From Mesorhizobium sp. CU3 (GTDB lineage Bacteria; Pseudomonadota; Alphaproteobacteria; Rhizobiales; Rhizobiaceae), in contig NZ_VFWX01000001.1 of NCBI RefSeq assembly GCF_006442965.1, forward strand, positions 620,001 to 684,000: a stretch of 64,000 bases of DNA. The letters are read 5' to 3'. The notes beneath the pieces are model-generated. The model saw nothing but the letters and a program-made list of their open reading frames with translations, searched no databases and had not been told where the DNA came from. A program made the position numbers and the translations under genes. This document shows positions 10,339 to 18,500 of this stretch, piece by piece; within the stretch, counting starts at the first letter, position 1; the number at the start of each line of letters is the position of its first letter.

Positions 10339-11585
10339 GCAAGCGCCAGATGAAGCTCGGGCTGTTCCTGTGGGCGACGGGCCACCACATCGCCGCCTGG
10401 CGGCATCCGAAGGCGCATGTGACAGCTGGCATCGACATCGACCACTACATCCAGCTCGCCCGCACGGCGGAAGCGGCGAAGTTCGACATGATCTTCTGCG
10501 AGGACGCCGCCGGCCTGCGCGAAGCAAATGTCAACATTGCCAGCCAGACCTCGCGCTCGATCGGCTTCGAGCCGATCAGCCTCTTGTCCGCCCTTGCCGC
10601 ACAGACCGAGCGTATTGGCCTCGTGTCGACCGCTTCGACCGGCTACAACGAGCCCTACGGGCTGGCGCGGACTTTTGCCTCGCTCGACAATCTGAGCGGC
10701 GGCCGGGCCGGCTGGAACCTGGTCACGTCGGCCAGCCCGATCGAGGCAGCGAATTTCGGCGCGACCGGTTTGCGGCCGCACGCCGACCGCTATGCAAGGG
10801 CGCGCGAATTCGCCAGCGTCATCACCGGCCTGTGGAACCGTCGCGCCGCAGGCCATGACGGCGAGAGCTTTTCGGTGCGCGATCCGCTCGACATTCCGCC
10901 CTCGCCGCAAGGCGCGCCGGTGATGGTGCAGGCCGGCGCATCCGACGACGGCAAGGACCTTGCCGCGCGCACTGCCGACGTCGTGTTTTCGGCCGCGCAG
11001 ACTTTCGAGGACGCCAAGGCTTTTTATGACGACTTGAAGGGAAGGCTGGCCGCTTATGGCCGGCAGCCCGACGATTTGAAGATCATGCCGGGCGTGGCGC
11101 CGGTGGTGGCGGCGACCGAGGCCGAGGCGCGCGCCAAGCATGATCAATTGCAAGAGCTGATCCCCGACGATGTCGGCGTGGCGCTGCTGTCCAGCTATCT
11201 CAGCATTTCCGATCTTGGCCGCTACCCGATCGACGGACCCTTGCCCGAACTACCGGAAAGCGAAGGCATGAAGAGCCGGCAGGCGCTGGTGATCGAGCAG
11301 GCGCGCCGCGACGGGCTGTCGATCCGCCAGCTCGCGCGTTACTTTGCCGGAGCGCGCGGCCATTGGCGGATCGTCGGCACGGCTGCCCAGATCGCCGACG
11401 AGTTGCAGGCGCGCTTCGAAGGCGGCGCCGCCGACGGTTTTAACGTGATGCCATCTTGGTTCCCGGGCGAGCTCGATGCCTTTGCCACGCTGGTCGTGCC
11501 GGAGCTGCAGCGGCGCGGCCTGTTCCGCACCGACTATGAAGGCCGCACTTTGCGCGAGCATCTCGGCCTCAAACGGCCGGTTTGA
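10335..11585 (+). CDS. LLM-class flavin-dependent monooxygenase (NtaA/SnaA/DszA family)
   Basis: A 416-residue full-length member of the nitrilotriacetate monooxygenase component A family. Visible marks: LGLFLWATGHHIAAWRHP at the N terminus, the FDMIFCEDAAG strand, FASLDNLSGGRAGWNLVTS, and the C-terminal FNVMPSWFPGELDAFATLVVPELQRRG shared by DszA-like enzymes (split here for length). It needs FMNH2 from a separate reductase, not encoded nearby. The substrate is unknown; sulfonate, sulfone or chelator oxidation are typical. Being coupled to a second, shorter luciferase-like protein, it may form a heteromeric or two-step oxygenase. Confidence 0.9.
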   Translation: MSKRQMKLGLFLWATGHHIAAWRHPKAHVTAGIDIDHYIQLARTAEAAKFDMIFCEDAAGLREANVNIASQTSRSIGFEPISLLSALAAQTERIGLVSTASTGYNEPYGLARTFASLDNLSGGRAGWNLVTSASPIEAANFGATGLRPHADRYARAREFASVITGLWNRRAAGHDGESFSVRDPLDIPPSPQGAPVMVQAGASDDGKDLAARTADVVFSAAQTFEDAKAFYDDLKGRLAAYGRQPDDLKIMPGVAPVVAATEAEARAKHDQLQELIPDDVGVALLSSYLSISDLGRYPIDGPLPELPESEGMKSRQALVIEQARRDGLSIRQLARYFAGARGHWRIVGTAAQIADELQARFEGGAADGFNVMPSWFPGELDAFATLVVPELQRRGLFRTDYEGRTLREHLGLKRPV

Positions 11586-11589
11586 CGGC

Positions 11590-12420
11590 TCAATTCATCA
11601 GTCGCGCCGTGCCGGAAACCCGGATCGAGCTGCCAGACTCGGGTCGAATGACGGCGTGGAGCCGCGAGCGCATGCCCATGTCCTCGCCCTGGACGATGTC
11701 GATCGCGCCGCCATGCGGCCAGCCAAGGTCGCGCAGATAGCCGGCAAAGGCCGCGGTCGCGGCGCCCGTCGCCGGATCCTCATAGACACCGCCGGAAGCG
11801 AAGGGATTGCGCGTGTGGAAGAGCTGAGGCGCCTCGGCATAGGCGAGCAGTATGGTGACCAGGCCTTCACGGCGCATGAAGGACTGGCCTTGCTTGAGGT
11901 CATAGGCCATCGCGGCCAGCGCCTCGCGCGACTTGAGCGCCAGTACCAGATGATCGGCACCGCCATGGATGAGCGCCGGCGGTATCGCCGGATCGAGACC
12001 GCCCGGCTGATAGCCGAACAGCGTCAGCGCCTCGCCGATCAGTTCCGGCGGTGCCAGCCGGCTGCGTGTCGGCGGCGATTGCAGCGCGGCGGCGAAATTG
12101 ACACCGTCACGAAACCCTTCGACCGTGATGTCGGCCTGGTTGAGCGTCAGCTTGAAAACGCCATCGCCGAACTGCCTGACCAATGCGGCGCCGAGCGCGA
12201 TGGTGGCATGGCCACAAAACGGCACTTCCGATTCAGGCGAGAAATAGCGCACGCGCCAGTTCTCGCCCTCAGGTGCGGCGAAGGCTGTTTCGGAAAAACC
12301 GACCTCGGCCGCGATGCGCTGCATGACTGCCACATCCGGCAAAGCCTCGCCGATCATCACGCCGGCGGGATTGCCGCCAATGCTTCCGTCCGAAAATGCA
12401 GCGATGCGCAATACGTCCAT
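11590..12420 (-). CDS. PhzF family isomerase
   Basis: A 276-residue protein of the PhzF/diaminopimelate-epimerase-like fold, made of two mirrored halves. Seen here: DVLRIAAFSDGSIGGNPAGV at the start (family GNPAGV motif), FSPESEVPFCGHATIALG (the conserved GHAT), and FASGGVYEDPATGAATAAFAGY in the second half. PhzF proper isomerises dihydro-hydroxyanthranilate in phenazine synthesis, but no other phenazine genes are present, so this is one of the many family members of unknown substrate. It converges with the monooxygenase gene (4-nt gap) and is divergent from dps. Confidence 0.9.
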   Translation of the reverse strand: MDVLRIAAFSDGSIGGNPAGVMIGEALPDVAVMQRIAAEVGFSETAFAAPEGENWRVRYFSPESEVPFCGHATIALGAALVRQFGDGVFKLTLNQADITVEGFRDGVNFAAALQSPPTRSRLAPPELIGEALTLFGYQPGGLDPAIPPALIHGGADHLVLALKSREALAAMAYDLKQGQSFMRREGLVTILLAYAEAPQLFHTRNPFASGGVYEDPATGAATAAFAGYLRDLGWPHGGAIDIVQGEDMGMRSRLHAVIRPESGSSIRVSGTARLMN

Positions 12421-12532
12421 ATGTCCGCCTCGTGTTTATCGGCGCGCAGAAAACACGTTTCGGGCCGGTTTGGGAAATGATGAAAACGATGAGGAGCTGT
12501 GAGCGACGGTCATAGCCCTGTTCGCCCAATGC

Positions 12533-12557
12533 GGAACAAACCCACTTGATTGCCGTT
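12533..12557 (+). promoter_or_regulatory. EcfG (general stress) type promoter of dps
   Basis: GGAAC (12533-12537), 16 bases, CGTT (12554-12557). This matches the GGAAC-N16/17-CGTT promoter recognised by the alphaproteobacterial general-stress sigma factor EcfG/RpoE2. It lies 75 nt upstream of the dps start codon, on the same strand. Control of dps by the general stress response is known in rhizobia; here it is inferred from the motif match. Confidence 0.7.
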
Positions 12558-12632
12558 CTGGCATCGGCGGCCGCGCAAGGCCGCCCTCCGATCAGCTTTC
12601 ACCAAGCGACGCACCCACGACAGGAGCCGACC

Positions 12633-13121
12633 ATGGACGCCATCGTCACCAAGAACGACCTCAAATCCGATGCCAAGAAGGAATCGATCGACCTGCTCAA
12701 TGCCAGGCTGGCCGACGCCATCGACCTGGCGCTGATCACCAAGCAGGCGCACTGGAACGTCAAGGGGCCGCAGTTCATCGCCATCCACGAGATGCTGGAC
12801 GAATTTCGCGAGGAGATCGATGGCCATGTCGACATCATCGCCGAGCGCGCCGTCCAGCTTGGCGGAACCGCGCACGGCACCTCGCAGGAAGTGTCGAAAT
12901 CAACCAAGCTGAAGGCCTATCCGACCGACATCCACAAGACCAAGGACCATCTGGCCGCGCTGATCGACCGCTATGCGGCGGCGGCCAAGCTGACACGCGC
13001 GGCGATCGACGAAGCCGCCGATGCGGGTGATGCCGACACGGCCGACATCTTCACCGCCTATTCGCGCTCGCTCGACAAGCTGCTGTGGTTCCTCGAAGCG
13101 CACACGCAGGAAAAGGAATAG
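12633..13121 (+). CDS. dps: Dps family DNA-protection ferritin
   Basis: A 162-residue Dps/mini-ferritin that forms 12-mers, oxidises and stores iron with peroxide, and shields DNA in stationary phase and stress. The ferroxidase-site signature is present: KQAHWNVKGPQF supplies the histidine and HEMLDEFREEIDGHVDIIAER the aspartate and glutamate ligands. The short lysine-containing N terminus (VTKNDLKSDAKKE) could touch DNA. The ATG at 12633 follows an AGGAG ribosome-binding site (12621-12625). A GGAAC-N16-CGTT promoter lies upstream, so it is probably part of the EcfG stress regulon. Confidence 0.93.
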   Translation: MDAIVTKNDLKSDAKKESIDLLNARLADAIDLALITKQAHWNVKGPQFIAIHEMLDEFREEIDGHVDIIAERAVQLGGTAHGTSQEVSKSTKLKAYPTDIHKTKDHLAALIDRYAAAAKLTRAAIDEAADAGDADTADIFTAYSRSLDKLLWFLEAHTQEKE

Positions 13122-13137
13122 CCGGTGGCGACGTCGA

Positions 13138-14037
13138 TCAGACGGCCATCGCCTTTTCGGGAGCGGCCGACGCCGCTTCCGTCGCATGCGAGACCAGCGC
13201 CGTCATGATCTCGGCGGCGGCAAGTGCCGCTATCACCGGCGGGCGCTTGTCTTTCACTGTGTTGCCGCCGATCGGCGAGATGAGGCGGTTGAACTCGGCC
13301 TCGCTGCCTTCGGCGGATTTCAGGAACCAGTTCCTGAACGTCGCCTTCTTGGTCTTTGAGCCGATCATGCCGACATAGGCGGTGTCGCCACGCTTCAACG
13401 CTTCGGCGACGATCAGGAAATCCAAGGCGTGGTCGTGGGTGAGAATGGCGAAGGCCGATCCGGCCGGCGCCTCACGCACCACGGCCTCAGGCATCGGCGT
13501 CAGCCTTGTCTCGACCGTGTCCGGCATGCCTTCCAGCGCGTCGGCGCGGGTCTCGACGACGATGACATGGACCGGCAGCAGCGCCAAAGACGCCGCCAGC
13601 GCCTGGCCGACATGGCCGCCGCCGAACATATAGACATGCGGCAAATGCGCCTCCTCGGCTTCAGCCTCGGCAACCAGTCTTTCCTCGATCGTCCTGTCGA
13701 CCAGGCGGATCAAGACCTCGACGCGGCCGCCGCAGCACTGGCCGATCTCCGGCCCAAGCGGGACGTCGAGCGTCGCGCAGACTTCATCGACCTCGATGCG
13801 CGCTTCATTGGCGCCGGGTCGCGGCCGCGCTCCTCGACCCAGCATCTGCCGCGCCTTGTCGATCGCCATATATTCGAGCTGGCCGCCCCCGATGGTGCCG
13901 AAGATCGACGATGCCGAGACAAGCATGAAGGCGCCGGCCTCGCGCGGCGTCGAGCCCTTCGTCGCCGCGACTTCGACCAGCGCGATCCGGCCGGCATGGC
14001 CAAGAAACGCCTTCAGACCTTGCACTTTCGAGTTCAT
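13138..14037 (-). CDS. xdhC: Xanthine dehydrogenase accessory protein XdhC
   Basis: A ~299-residue XdhC/CoxI-family protein. In studied members it binds the molybdenum cofactor, promotes its sulfuration and inserts it into XdhB. The N-terminal part has VEVAATKGSTPREAGAFMLV and GTIGGGQLEYMAI; the GQCCGG motif (cysteines implicated in Moco binding) follows. The C-terminal Rossmann-like part has VYMFGGGHVGQALAASL and YVGMIGSKTKKATF. It is the last gene of the hiuH-xdhA-xdhB-xdhC unit, 62 nt after xdhB. ATG 14037 is preferred because a GGTGGA element sits 10 nt upstream; ATG 14046 is a possible alternative. Confidence 0.92.
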   Translation of the reverse strand: MNSKVQGLKAFLGHAGRIALVEVAATKGSTPREAGAFMLVSASSIFGTIGGGQLEYMAIDKARQMLGRGARPRPGANEARIEVDEVCATLDVPLGPEIGQCCGGRVEVLIRLVDRTIEERLVAEAEAEEAHLPHVYMFGGGHVGQALAASLALLPVHVIVVETRADALEGMPDTVETRLTPMPEAVVREAPAGSAFAILTHDHALDFLIVAEALKRGDTAYVGMIGSKTKKATFRNWFLKSAEGSEAEFNRLISPIGGNTVKDKRPPVIAALAAAEIMTALVSHATEAASAAPEKAMAV

Positions 14038-14099
14038 CGTCTGCATTTCCACCGGAGAAACATAACGTTTCGTGGCCCGAATTGCACGTTTTGGCCTCT

Positions 14100-16463
14100 T
14101 CAGGCCTGTTCTGCGGCTTCCCGCTTCAACCTCTCGATCGCCATCAGCACCCGTTCCGGCGTCGCCGGCGCGTCGAGGCGCGGACAAATCTTGTGGTCGG
14201 CGACGCTCGCCACGGCGTCGGACAGCGCGTGCAGCACCGACATGCCATGCGGCAGCGGCGGCTCGCCGACCGCCTTGGAGCGATGGATGGTCGGCTCATA
14301 AGCCGACGACCAGTCGGTCAGCTTGACGTTGAAGATCTTCGGCCGATCGGAAGCGAGCGGGATCTTGTAGGTCGACGGCGCATGCGTGCGCAGCCGGCCG
14401 CTATTGTCCCACCACAATTCTTCCGTTGTCAGCCAGCCCATGCCCTGGATGAAGCCGCCCTCGATCTGGCCGAGGTCGATCGCCCGGTTCAGCGAGCGGC
14501 CGGCATCGTGCAGGATATCGGTGCGCTCGACGACATATTCGCCGGTGAGCGTATCCACCGAGACCTCGGCGCAGGCCGCGCCATAGGCGTAATAGTAGAA
14601 GGCGTGGCCGCGGCCCTTGCTGCGGTCCCAATGGATTTTCGGCGTCTTGTAGAAGCCCGCCGCCGAGAGCTGGACGCGGGCGATATAGGCTTGCTTGACC
14701 AGATCGTTGAAGGCGACTTCCTGGTTGCCGACGCGCACCCGGTTCGGCAGGAACACGACCTGGTCGAGCGGAACCTGGTATTTTTCCGCTGCGAAATCGG
14801 TCAGCCGCTTGCGTATCTGGCGCGCGGCATCCTGCGCCGCCATGCCGTTGAGGTCGGCGCCGGAGGACGCTGCCGTGGGCGAAGTGTTCGGCACCTTGGC
14901 GGTGGTGGTCGCCGTGATCTTGACCCGGCTAAGGTCGATCTGGAACTCCTCGGCGATGACCTGCGCCACCTTGAGGTGCAGGCCCTGGCCCATCTCGGTG
15001 CCGCCATGGTTCATGTGCACCGAACCGTCGGCATAGACATGCACCAGCGCGCCGGCCTGGTTGGCCTCGGTCTTGGTGAAGGAGATGCCGAACTTCACCG
15101 GCGTCATCGCCAGGCCGCGCTTGATGAAGCGGCTATTGGCGTTGAAGGCCCTGATCTGTTGCCGGCGCCGGGCATAATTTGCGCTTTCCTCGAGCTCCGC
15201 TACGATGCGCTGAATGATGCAGTCCTCGACGCGCTGGTGATAGGGCGTGACGCTGCGCTCGCCGATCGCCTCCATCGGGTCGTAAAAGTTCAGCTTGCGG
15301 ATTTCGAGCGAGTCCTTGCCGACGGCGAAAGCCACCTCGTCGATGACGCGCTCGGCACCGACCATGCCTTGCGGGCCGCCGAAGCCGCGGAACGCGGTGT
15401 TGGACACGGTGTTGGTATAGAGCGGCGCCGATTTGGCATGCACCGCCGGGTAGAAATAGGCGTTGTCGCAATGGAACAGCGCACGGTCGCCGACCGGACC
15501 GGACAGATCGGCGGAAAAGCCGCAGCGCAGCGCATAGGTGAAGTCGACGCCGAGGATGTTGCCCTCGTCGTCGAAGCCGACTTCGTAATCGATGGCGAAG
15601 TCGTGCCGCTTGCCGGTGGCGGTCATGTCCTCGTCGCGGTCGAGCCTGATCTTGACCGCGCGCTTCAGCTTCTTGGCGGCGATCGCGGCGATTGCGGCGC
15701 ACTGGTTGGCCTGGGTTTCCTTGCCGCCGAAGCCGCCGCCCATGCGGCGCACTTCGACCGTCACGGCATGGCTCGGCACGCCGAGCGCATGCGCGACCAG
15801 ATGCTGCGTTTCGCTTGGCCCCTGCGTCGAGCAATAGACGATGACCTCGTCATCCTCGCCGGGGATGGCGAGCGAAACCTGGCCTTCGAGATAAAAATGG
15901 TCCTGGCCGCCGAGCCACATGCGGTTCTTGATGCGGCGGGGCGCGGCCGCGATCGCCGCCGCCGCATCGCCGCGCTTGAGGATCAGCGGCGTGGTGACCT
16001 GCTTGTCCTTGACCGGGTCGAGATCCCAGATGTCGATGACGGCCGGCAGCTCGTCATATTCGATCTTAGCCAGACGCGCAGCGCGGCGCGCTTCCTCGCG
16101 CGTCTCGGCAATCACGGCGAAGATCGGCTGTCCGTAAAACTGCACCTTGCCTTCGGCAAGCACCGGATCGTCATGCATGTTGCTCGGCGAAACATCGTTC
16201 TCGCCGGGGACGTCGGCATAGGTCAGCACATCGGCGACGCCGGGCGCCGCGCGCACCGCCGACAGGTCGACGCTTTTGAGCGTACCATGCGCCACCTTCG
16301 ACAGGCCGAGCCCGACATGCAGCGTGCCGGCGGGCTCCGGCATGTCGTCGATATAGACGGCGGTGCCGCTGACATGCTTGTGCGCGGAATCATGGCGCTG
16401 GTCGGTGGCGACGCCACCGACGATCTTTTCAGCCTTGAGATTATTGGTGGCGTGCTTGTTCAT
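14100..16463 (-). CDS. xdhB: Xanthine dehydrogenase, molybdopterin-binding large subunit
   Basis: A 787-residue molybdenum hydroxylase subunit. With XdhA it oxidises hypoxanthine and xanthine to urate. Features: the N-terminal a/b hammerhead domain (HVSGTAVYIDDMPEP), the Moco-binding core with GQDHFYLEGQ, VRRMGGGFGGKE and RGFGGPQG, HMNHGGTEMGQGL, and the catalytic-glutamate region GEPPLPHG near the C terminus. Length is normal for bacterial XdhB. Its ATG overlaps the xdhA stop by one base (TGATG on the minus strand), indicating tightly coupled, equimolar synthesis. Confidence 0.95.
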   Translation of the reverse strand: MNKHATNNLKAEKIVGGVATDQRHDSAHKHVSGTAVYIDDMPEPAGTLHVGLGLSKVAHGTLKSVDLSAVRAAPGVADVLTYADVPGENDVSPSNMHDDPVLAEGKVQFYGQPIFAVIAETREEARRAARLAKIEYDELPAVIDIWDLDPVKDKQVTTPLILKRGDAAAAIAAAPRRIKNRMWLGGQDHFYLEGQVSLAIPGEDDEVIVYCSTQGPSETQHLVAHALGVPSHAVTVEVRRMGGGFGGKETQANQCAAIAAIAAKKLKRAVKIRLDRDEDMTATGKRHDFAIDYEVGFDDEGNILGVDFTYALRCGFSADLSGPVGDRALFHCDNAYFYPAVHAKSAPLYTNTVSNTAFRGFGGPQGMVGAERVIDEVAFAVGKDSLEIRKLNFYDPMEAIGERSVTPYHQRVEDCIIQRIVAELEESANYARRRQQIRAFNANSRFIKRGLAMTPVKFGISFTKTEANQAGALVHVYADGSVHMNHGGTEMGQGLHLKVAQVIAEEFQIDLSRVKITATTTAKVPNTSPTAASSGADLNGMAAQDAARQIRKRLTDFAAEKYQVPLDQVVFLPNRVRVGNQEVAFNDLVKQAYIARVQLSAAGFYKTPKIHWDRSKGRGHAFYYYAYGAACAEVSVDTLTGEYVVERTDILHDAGRSLNRAIDLGQIEGGFIQGMGWLTTEELWWDNSGRLRTHAPSTYKIPLASDRPKIFNVKLTDWSSAYEPTIHRSKAVGEPPLPHGMSVLHALSDAVASVADHKICPRLDAPATPERVLMAIERLKREAAEQA

Positions 16464-17944
16464 CAGGCCGCCTCGTCGCGCGAGACCTGGAACGGCGCCT
16501 TCGTTCCGGTCGTTTCGATGTAGAAACGCAGCAAAAGGTTCTTGGCCGCCAGCGCCCGATATTCGGCGGTCGCCCGCATGTCGGTCAGCGGCGTAAAGTC
16601 CTTGGCGTATTCGGCCATCGCGGCCTCCACCGTCGCTTCCGTCCAGGGCTTGCCGATGAGCGCCTTTTCGACCGCGCCGGCGCGCTTCGGCGTCGCCGCC
16701 ATGCCGCCATAGGCGATGCGGATGTCGGCAACCGTGCCGTCCTTGGCCAGGGTCAGATGGAAGGCGCCGAGCGTCGCAGTGATGTCCTCGTCGCGGCGCT
16801 TGGTGACCTTGTAGACGGCGAACTTCGTTTGCTTTGCCGGCACCGGCACATGGACGGCCTCGACGAATTCGCCCGGATGACGGTCCTGCTTGCCATAGGC
16901 GATGAAAAAGGTTTCGAGCGGGATGGTGCGGCGCGAATCGCCCTTGCGCAGGGAGAGCTCAGCGCCGAGCGCGATCAGCGGCGGCGGCGTATCGCCGATC
17001 GGCGAGCCGTTGGCGACGTTGCCGCCGATGGTGCCCATGTTGCGCACCTGCTCGCCGCCGATGCGGTCGACCAGCGGCCCCAAAGCCGGGATGCGCTTCG
17101 ACAGCGTCTCGAAGGCTTCGGTGTAGGTGACGCCGGCGCCGATGGTGATGACGCCGTCCTTTTCCGACATCGAGCGCATGTCCTCGATGCCGCCGATGAA
17201 GATCGCCGGCGAGATGTCGCGCATATGCTTGGTGACCCACAGGCCGACATCGGTCGAGCCGGCAACGACCGTCGCCTTCGGCTCGTTCTCGAAGATAGCG
17301 GCGAAATCGTCGGCGTTGGCCGGCACGATCAGCCGTGCCTTGCCGGAGCCGATCTCGACCCTGGCGCCGTCGCGCAATGCCTTCAGCCGCGCGGTGATGT
17401 CCTTGCGTTCCAGCGCCAGCGGATCCTTGGCCGCCTTGCCGTAGCTCGAAATGGCATGCGCGGCGCGCATGATCGCCTCATAGCCGGTGCAGCGGCAGAG
17501 ATTGCCCTGCAGAGCCTTTTCGATCGCGGCGTTGGACGGATCGGGCGTCTTCATCCAGAGCCCGTAGAGCGACATGATGAAGCCGGGCGTGCAGAAGCCG
17601 CATTGCGAGCCGTGGAAATCGACCATGGCCTGCTGCACCGGATGCAGCTTTTCGCCGTCGCCGCGCAGATGCTCCACCGTCACGATATGGGTGCCGTCGA
17701 GCGAGCCCATGAAGCGGATGCAGGCATTGACGCTTTCATAGACCAGGCCGTCGGCCGTCAGCTTACCGACCAGCACCGTGCAGGCGCCGCAATCGCCCTC
17801 GGCGCAGCCTTCCTTGGTGCCGCGCAGCGTGCGGCTGAGCCTGAGCCAGTCGAGCAAGGTGGCGTCGGGCGCGACATCGCTCAGCGCGACGTCGGCGCCG
17901 TTGAGGATGAAGCGTATATCGTTGCGGATCTTGATCCCGGCCAT
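16463..17944 (-). CDS. xdhA: Xanthine dehydrogenase, FeS/FAD small subunit
   Basis: A 493-residue subunit carrying the electron-transfer centres. Residues ~1-90 are a plant-type [2Fe-2S] ferredoxin (CAEGDCGACTVL). Residues ~90-175 are the second [2Fe-2S] domain with CGFCTPGF and GNLCRCTGYE. From ~200 on is the FAD-binding domain (VVAGSTDVGLWVTK and NMGTIGGNVANGSPIGDTPP, the latter the FAD pyrophosphate-binding segment), ending in a CO-dehydrogenase-flavoprotein C-terminal domain. Electrons from xanthine pass from Moco through these clusters to FAD and NAD. It begins 3 nt after hiuH stops. Confidence 0.95.
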   Translation of the reverse strand: MAGIKIRNDIRFILNGADVALSDVAPDATLLDWLRLSRTLRGTKEGCAEGDCGACTVLVGKLTADGLVYESVNACIRFMGSLDGTHIVTVEHLRGDGEKLHPVQQAMVDFHGSQCGFCTPGFIMSLYGLWMKTPDPSNAAIEKALQGNLCRCTGYEAIMRAAHAISSYGKAAKDPLALERKDITARLKALRDGARVEIGSGKARLIVPANADDFAAIFENEPKATVVAGSTDVGLWVTKHMRDISPAIFIGGIEDMRSMSEKDGVITIGAGVTYTEAFETLSKRIPALGPLVDRIGGEQVRNMGTIGGNVANGSPIGDTPPPLIALGAELSLRKGDSRRTIPLETFFIAYGKQDRHPGEFVEAVHVPVPAKQTKFAVYKVTKRRDEDITATLGAFHLTLAKDGTVADIRIAYGGMAATPKRAGAVEKALIGKPWTEATVEAAMAEYAKDFTPLTDMRATAEYRALAAKNLLLRFYIETTGTKAPFQVSRDEAA

Positions 17945-17947
17945 GGC

Positions 17948-18322
17948 TCAGCTCCCCCGATAGGTCGAGTAGCCGTAGGGCGAAATCAAGAGCGGGACAT
18001 GATAGTGCCGCGCTTCGGCCATGCCGAAGCGGATCGGCACGATGTCGAGGAAAGCGGGCTTGGGCAGGCTGGCGCCCTGGCCACGCAGATAATCGCCGGC
18101 GGCGAAGACCAGCTCATATTCGCCGGTGCGGAAATCGGCGCCCGCGAGCAGGGGCGCATCGCAGCGGCCGTCATCGTTGGTGGCGACGGTTTTCAGATGG
18201 GTGCGGCTCTGGCCCTCGATGCGGAAGAGCTCGATCGACAGGCCCTTCGCCGGCCGGCCGCTTGCGGTGTCCAGCACATGGGTCGTCAGGCGCCCGCCAT
18301 CGGCTTTCGACGTTTCTGCCAC
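17948..18322 (-). CDS. uraH: 5-hydroxyisourate hydrolase (transthyretin-like)
   Basis: A ~124-residue transthyretin-related protein that hydrolyses 5-hydroxyisourate (from PuuD) to OHCU. Signature residues are all here: [15 protein letters not shown] with the catalytic histidine, the central TNDDGRC arginine region, and the C-terminal [19 protein letters not shown] whose YRGS tetrapeptide defines the enzyme rather than the hormone carrier. The GTG at 18322 is proposed as the start because a strong GGGAGGG lies 6 nt upstream; an ATG at 18355 would add 11 residues that do not look conserved. It is first in the uraH-xdhA-xdhB-xdhC unit. Confidence 0.92.
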   Translation of the reverse strand: MAETSKADGGRLTTHVLDTASGRPAKGLSIELFRIEGQSRTHLKTVATNDDGRCDAPLLAGADFRTGEYELVFAAGDYLRGQGASLPKPAFLDIVPIRFGMAEARHYHVPLLISPYGYSTYRGS

Positions 18323-18364
18323 TGGCCGCCCTCCCATCTCGGTACAGATCGACATTTTCTGCTC

Positions 18365-18379
18365 AATTGTGCGCCAATT
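18365..18379. promoter_or_regulatory. Palindrome in the uraH / puuE divergent promoter region
   Basis: AATTG-TGCGC-CAATT is a perfect inverted repeat in the 178-bp region between divergent uraH and puuE-uraD. Its position would let one regulator act on both purine operons. The centre has LysR-like T-N11-A spacing, but the arms differ from the palindrome beside puuD, so a common regulator cannot be claimed. Confidence 0.35.
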
Positions 18380-18500
18380 AAAGGCGATGCATAAGCCCTG
18401 GTCGAGCGGAGTGCGGCAAAAAGCACTTTCAAAAATTTTGAGGGGAATGCAGGCGCACTCCTTTCGATATCTTCATCTCAACCATTGGGCAGGAGTGGCA

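Noticed and set aside
14082..16523. 813-codon plus-strand frame opposite xdhB
   Set aside because: It mirrors the XdhB gene, whose Moco motifs are unmistakable; the opposite frame shows no known domain.
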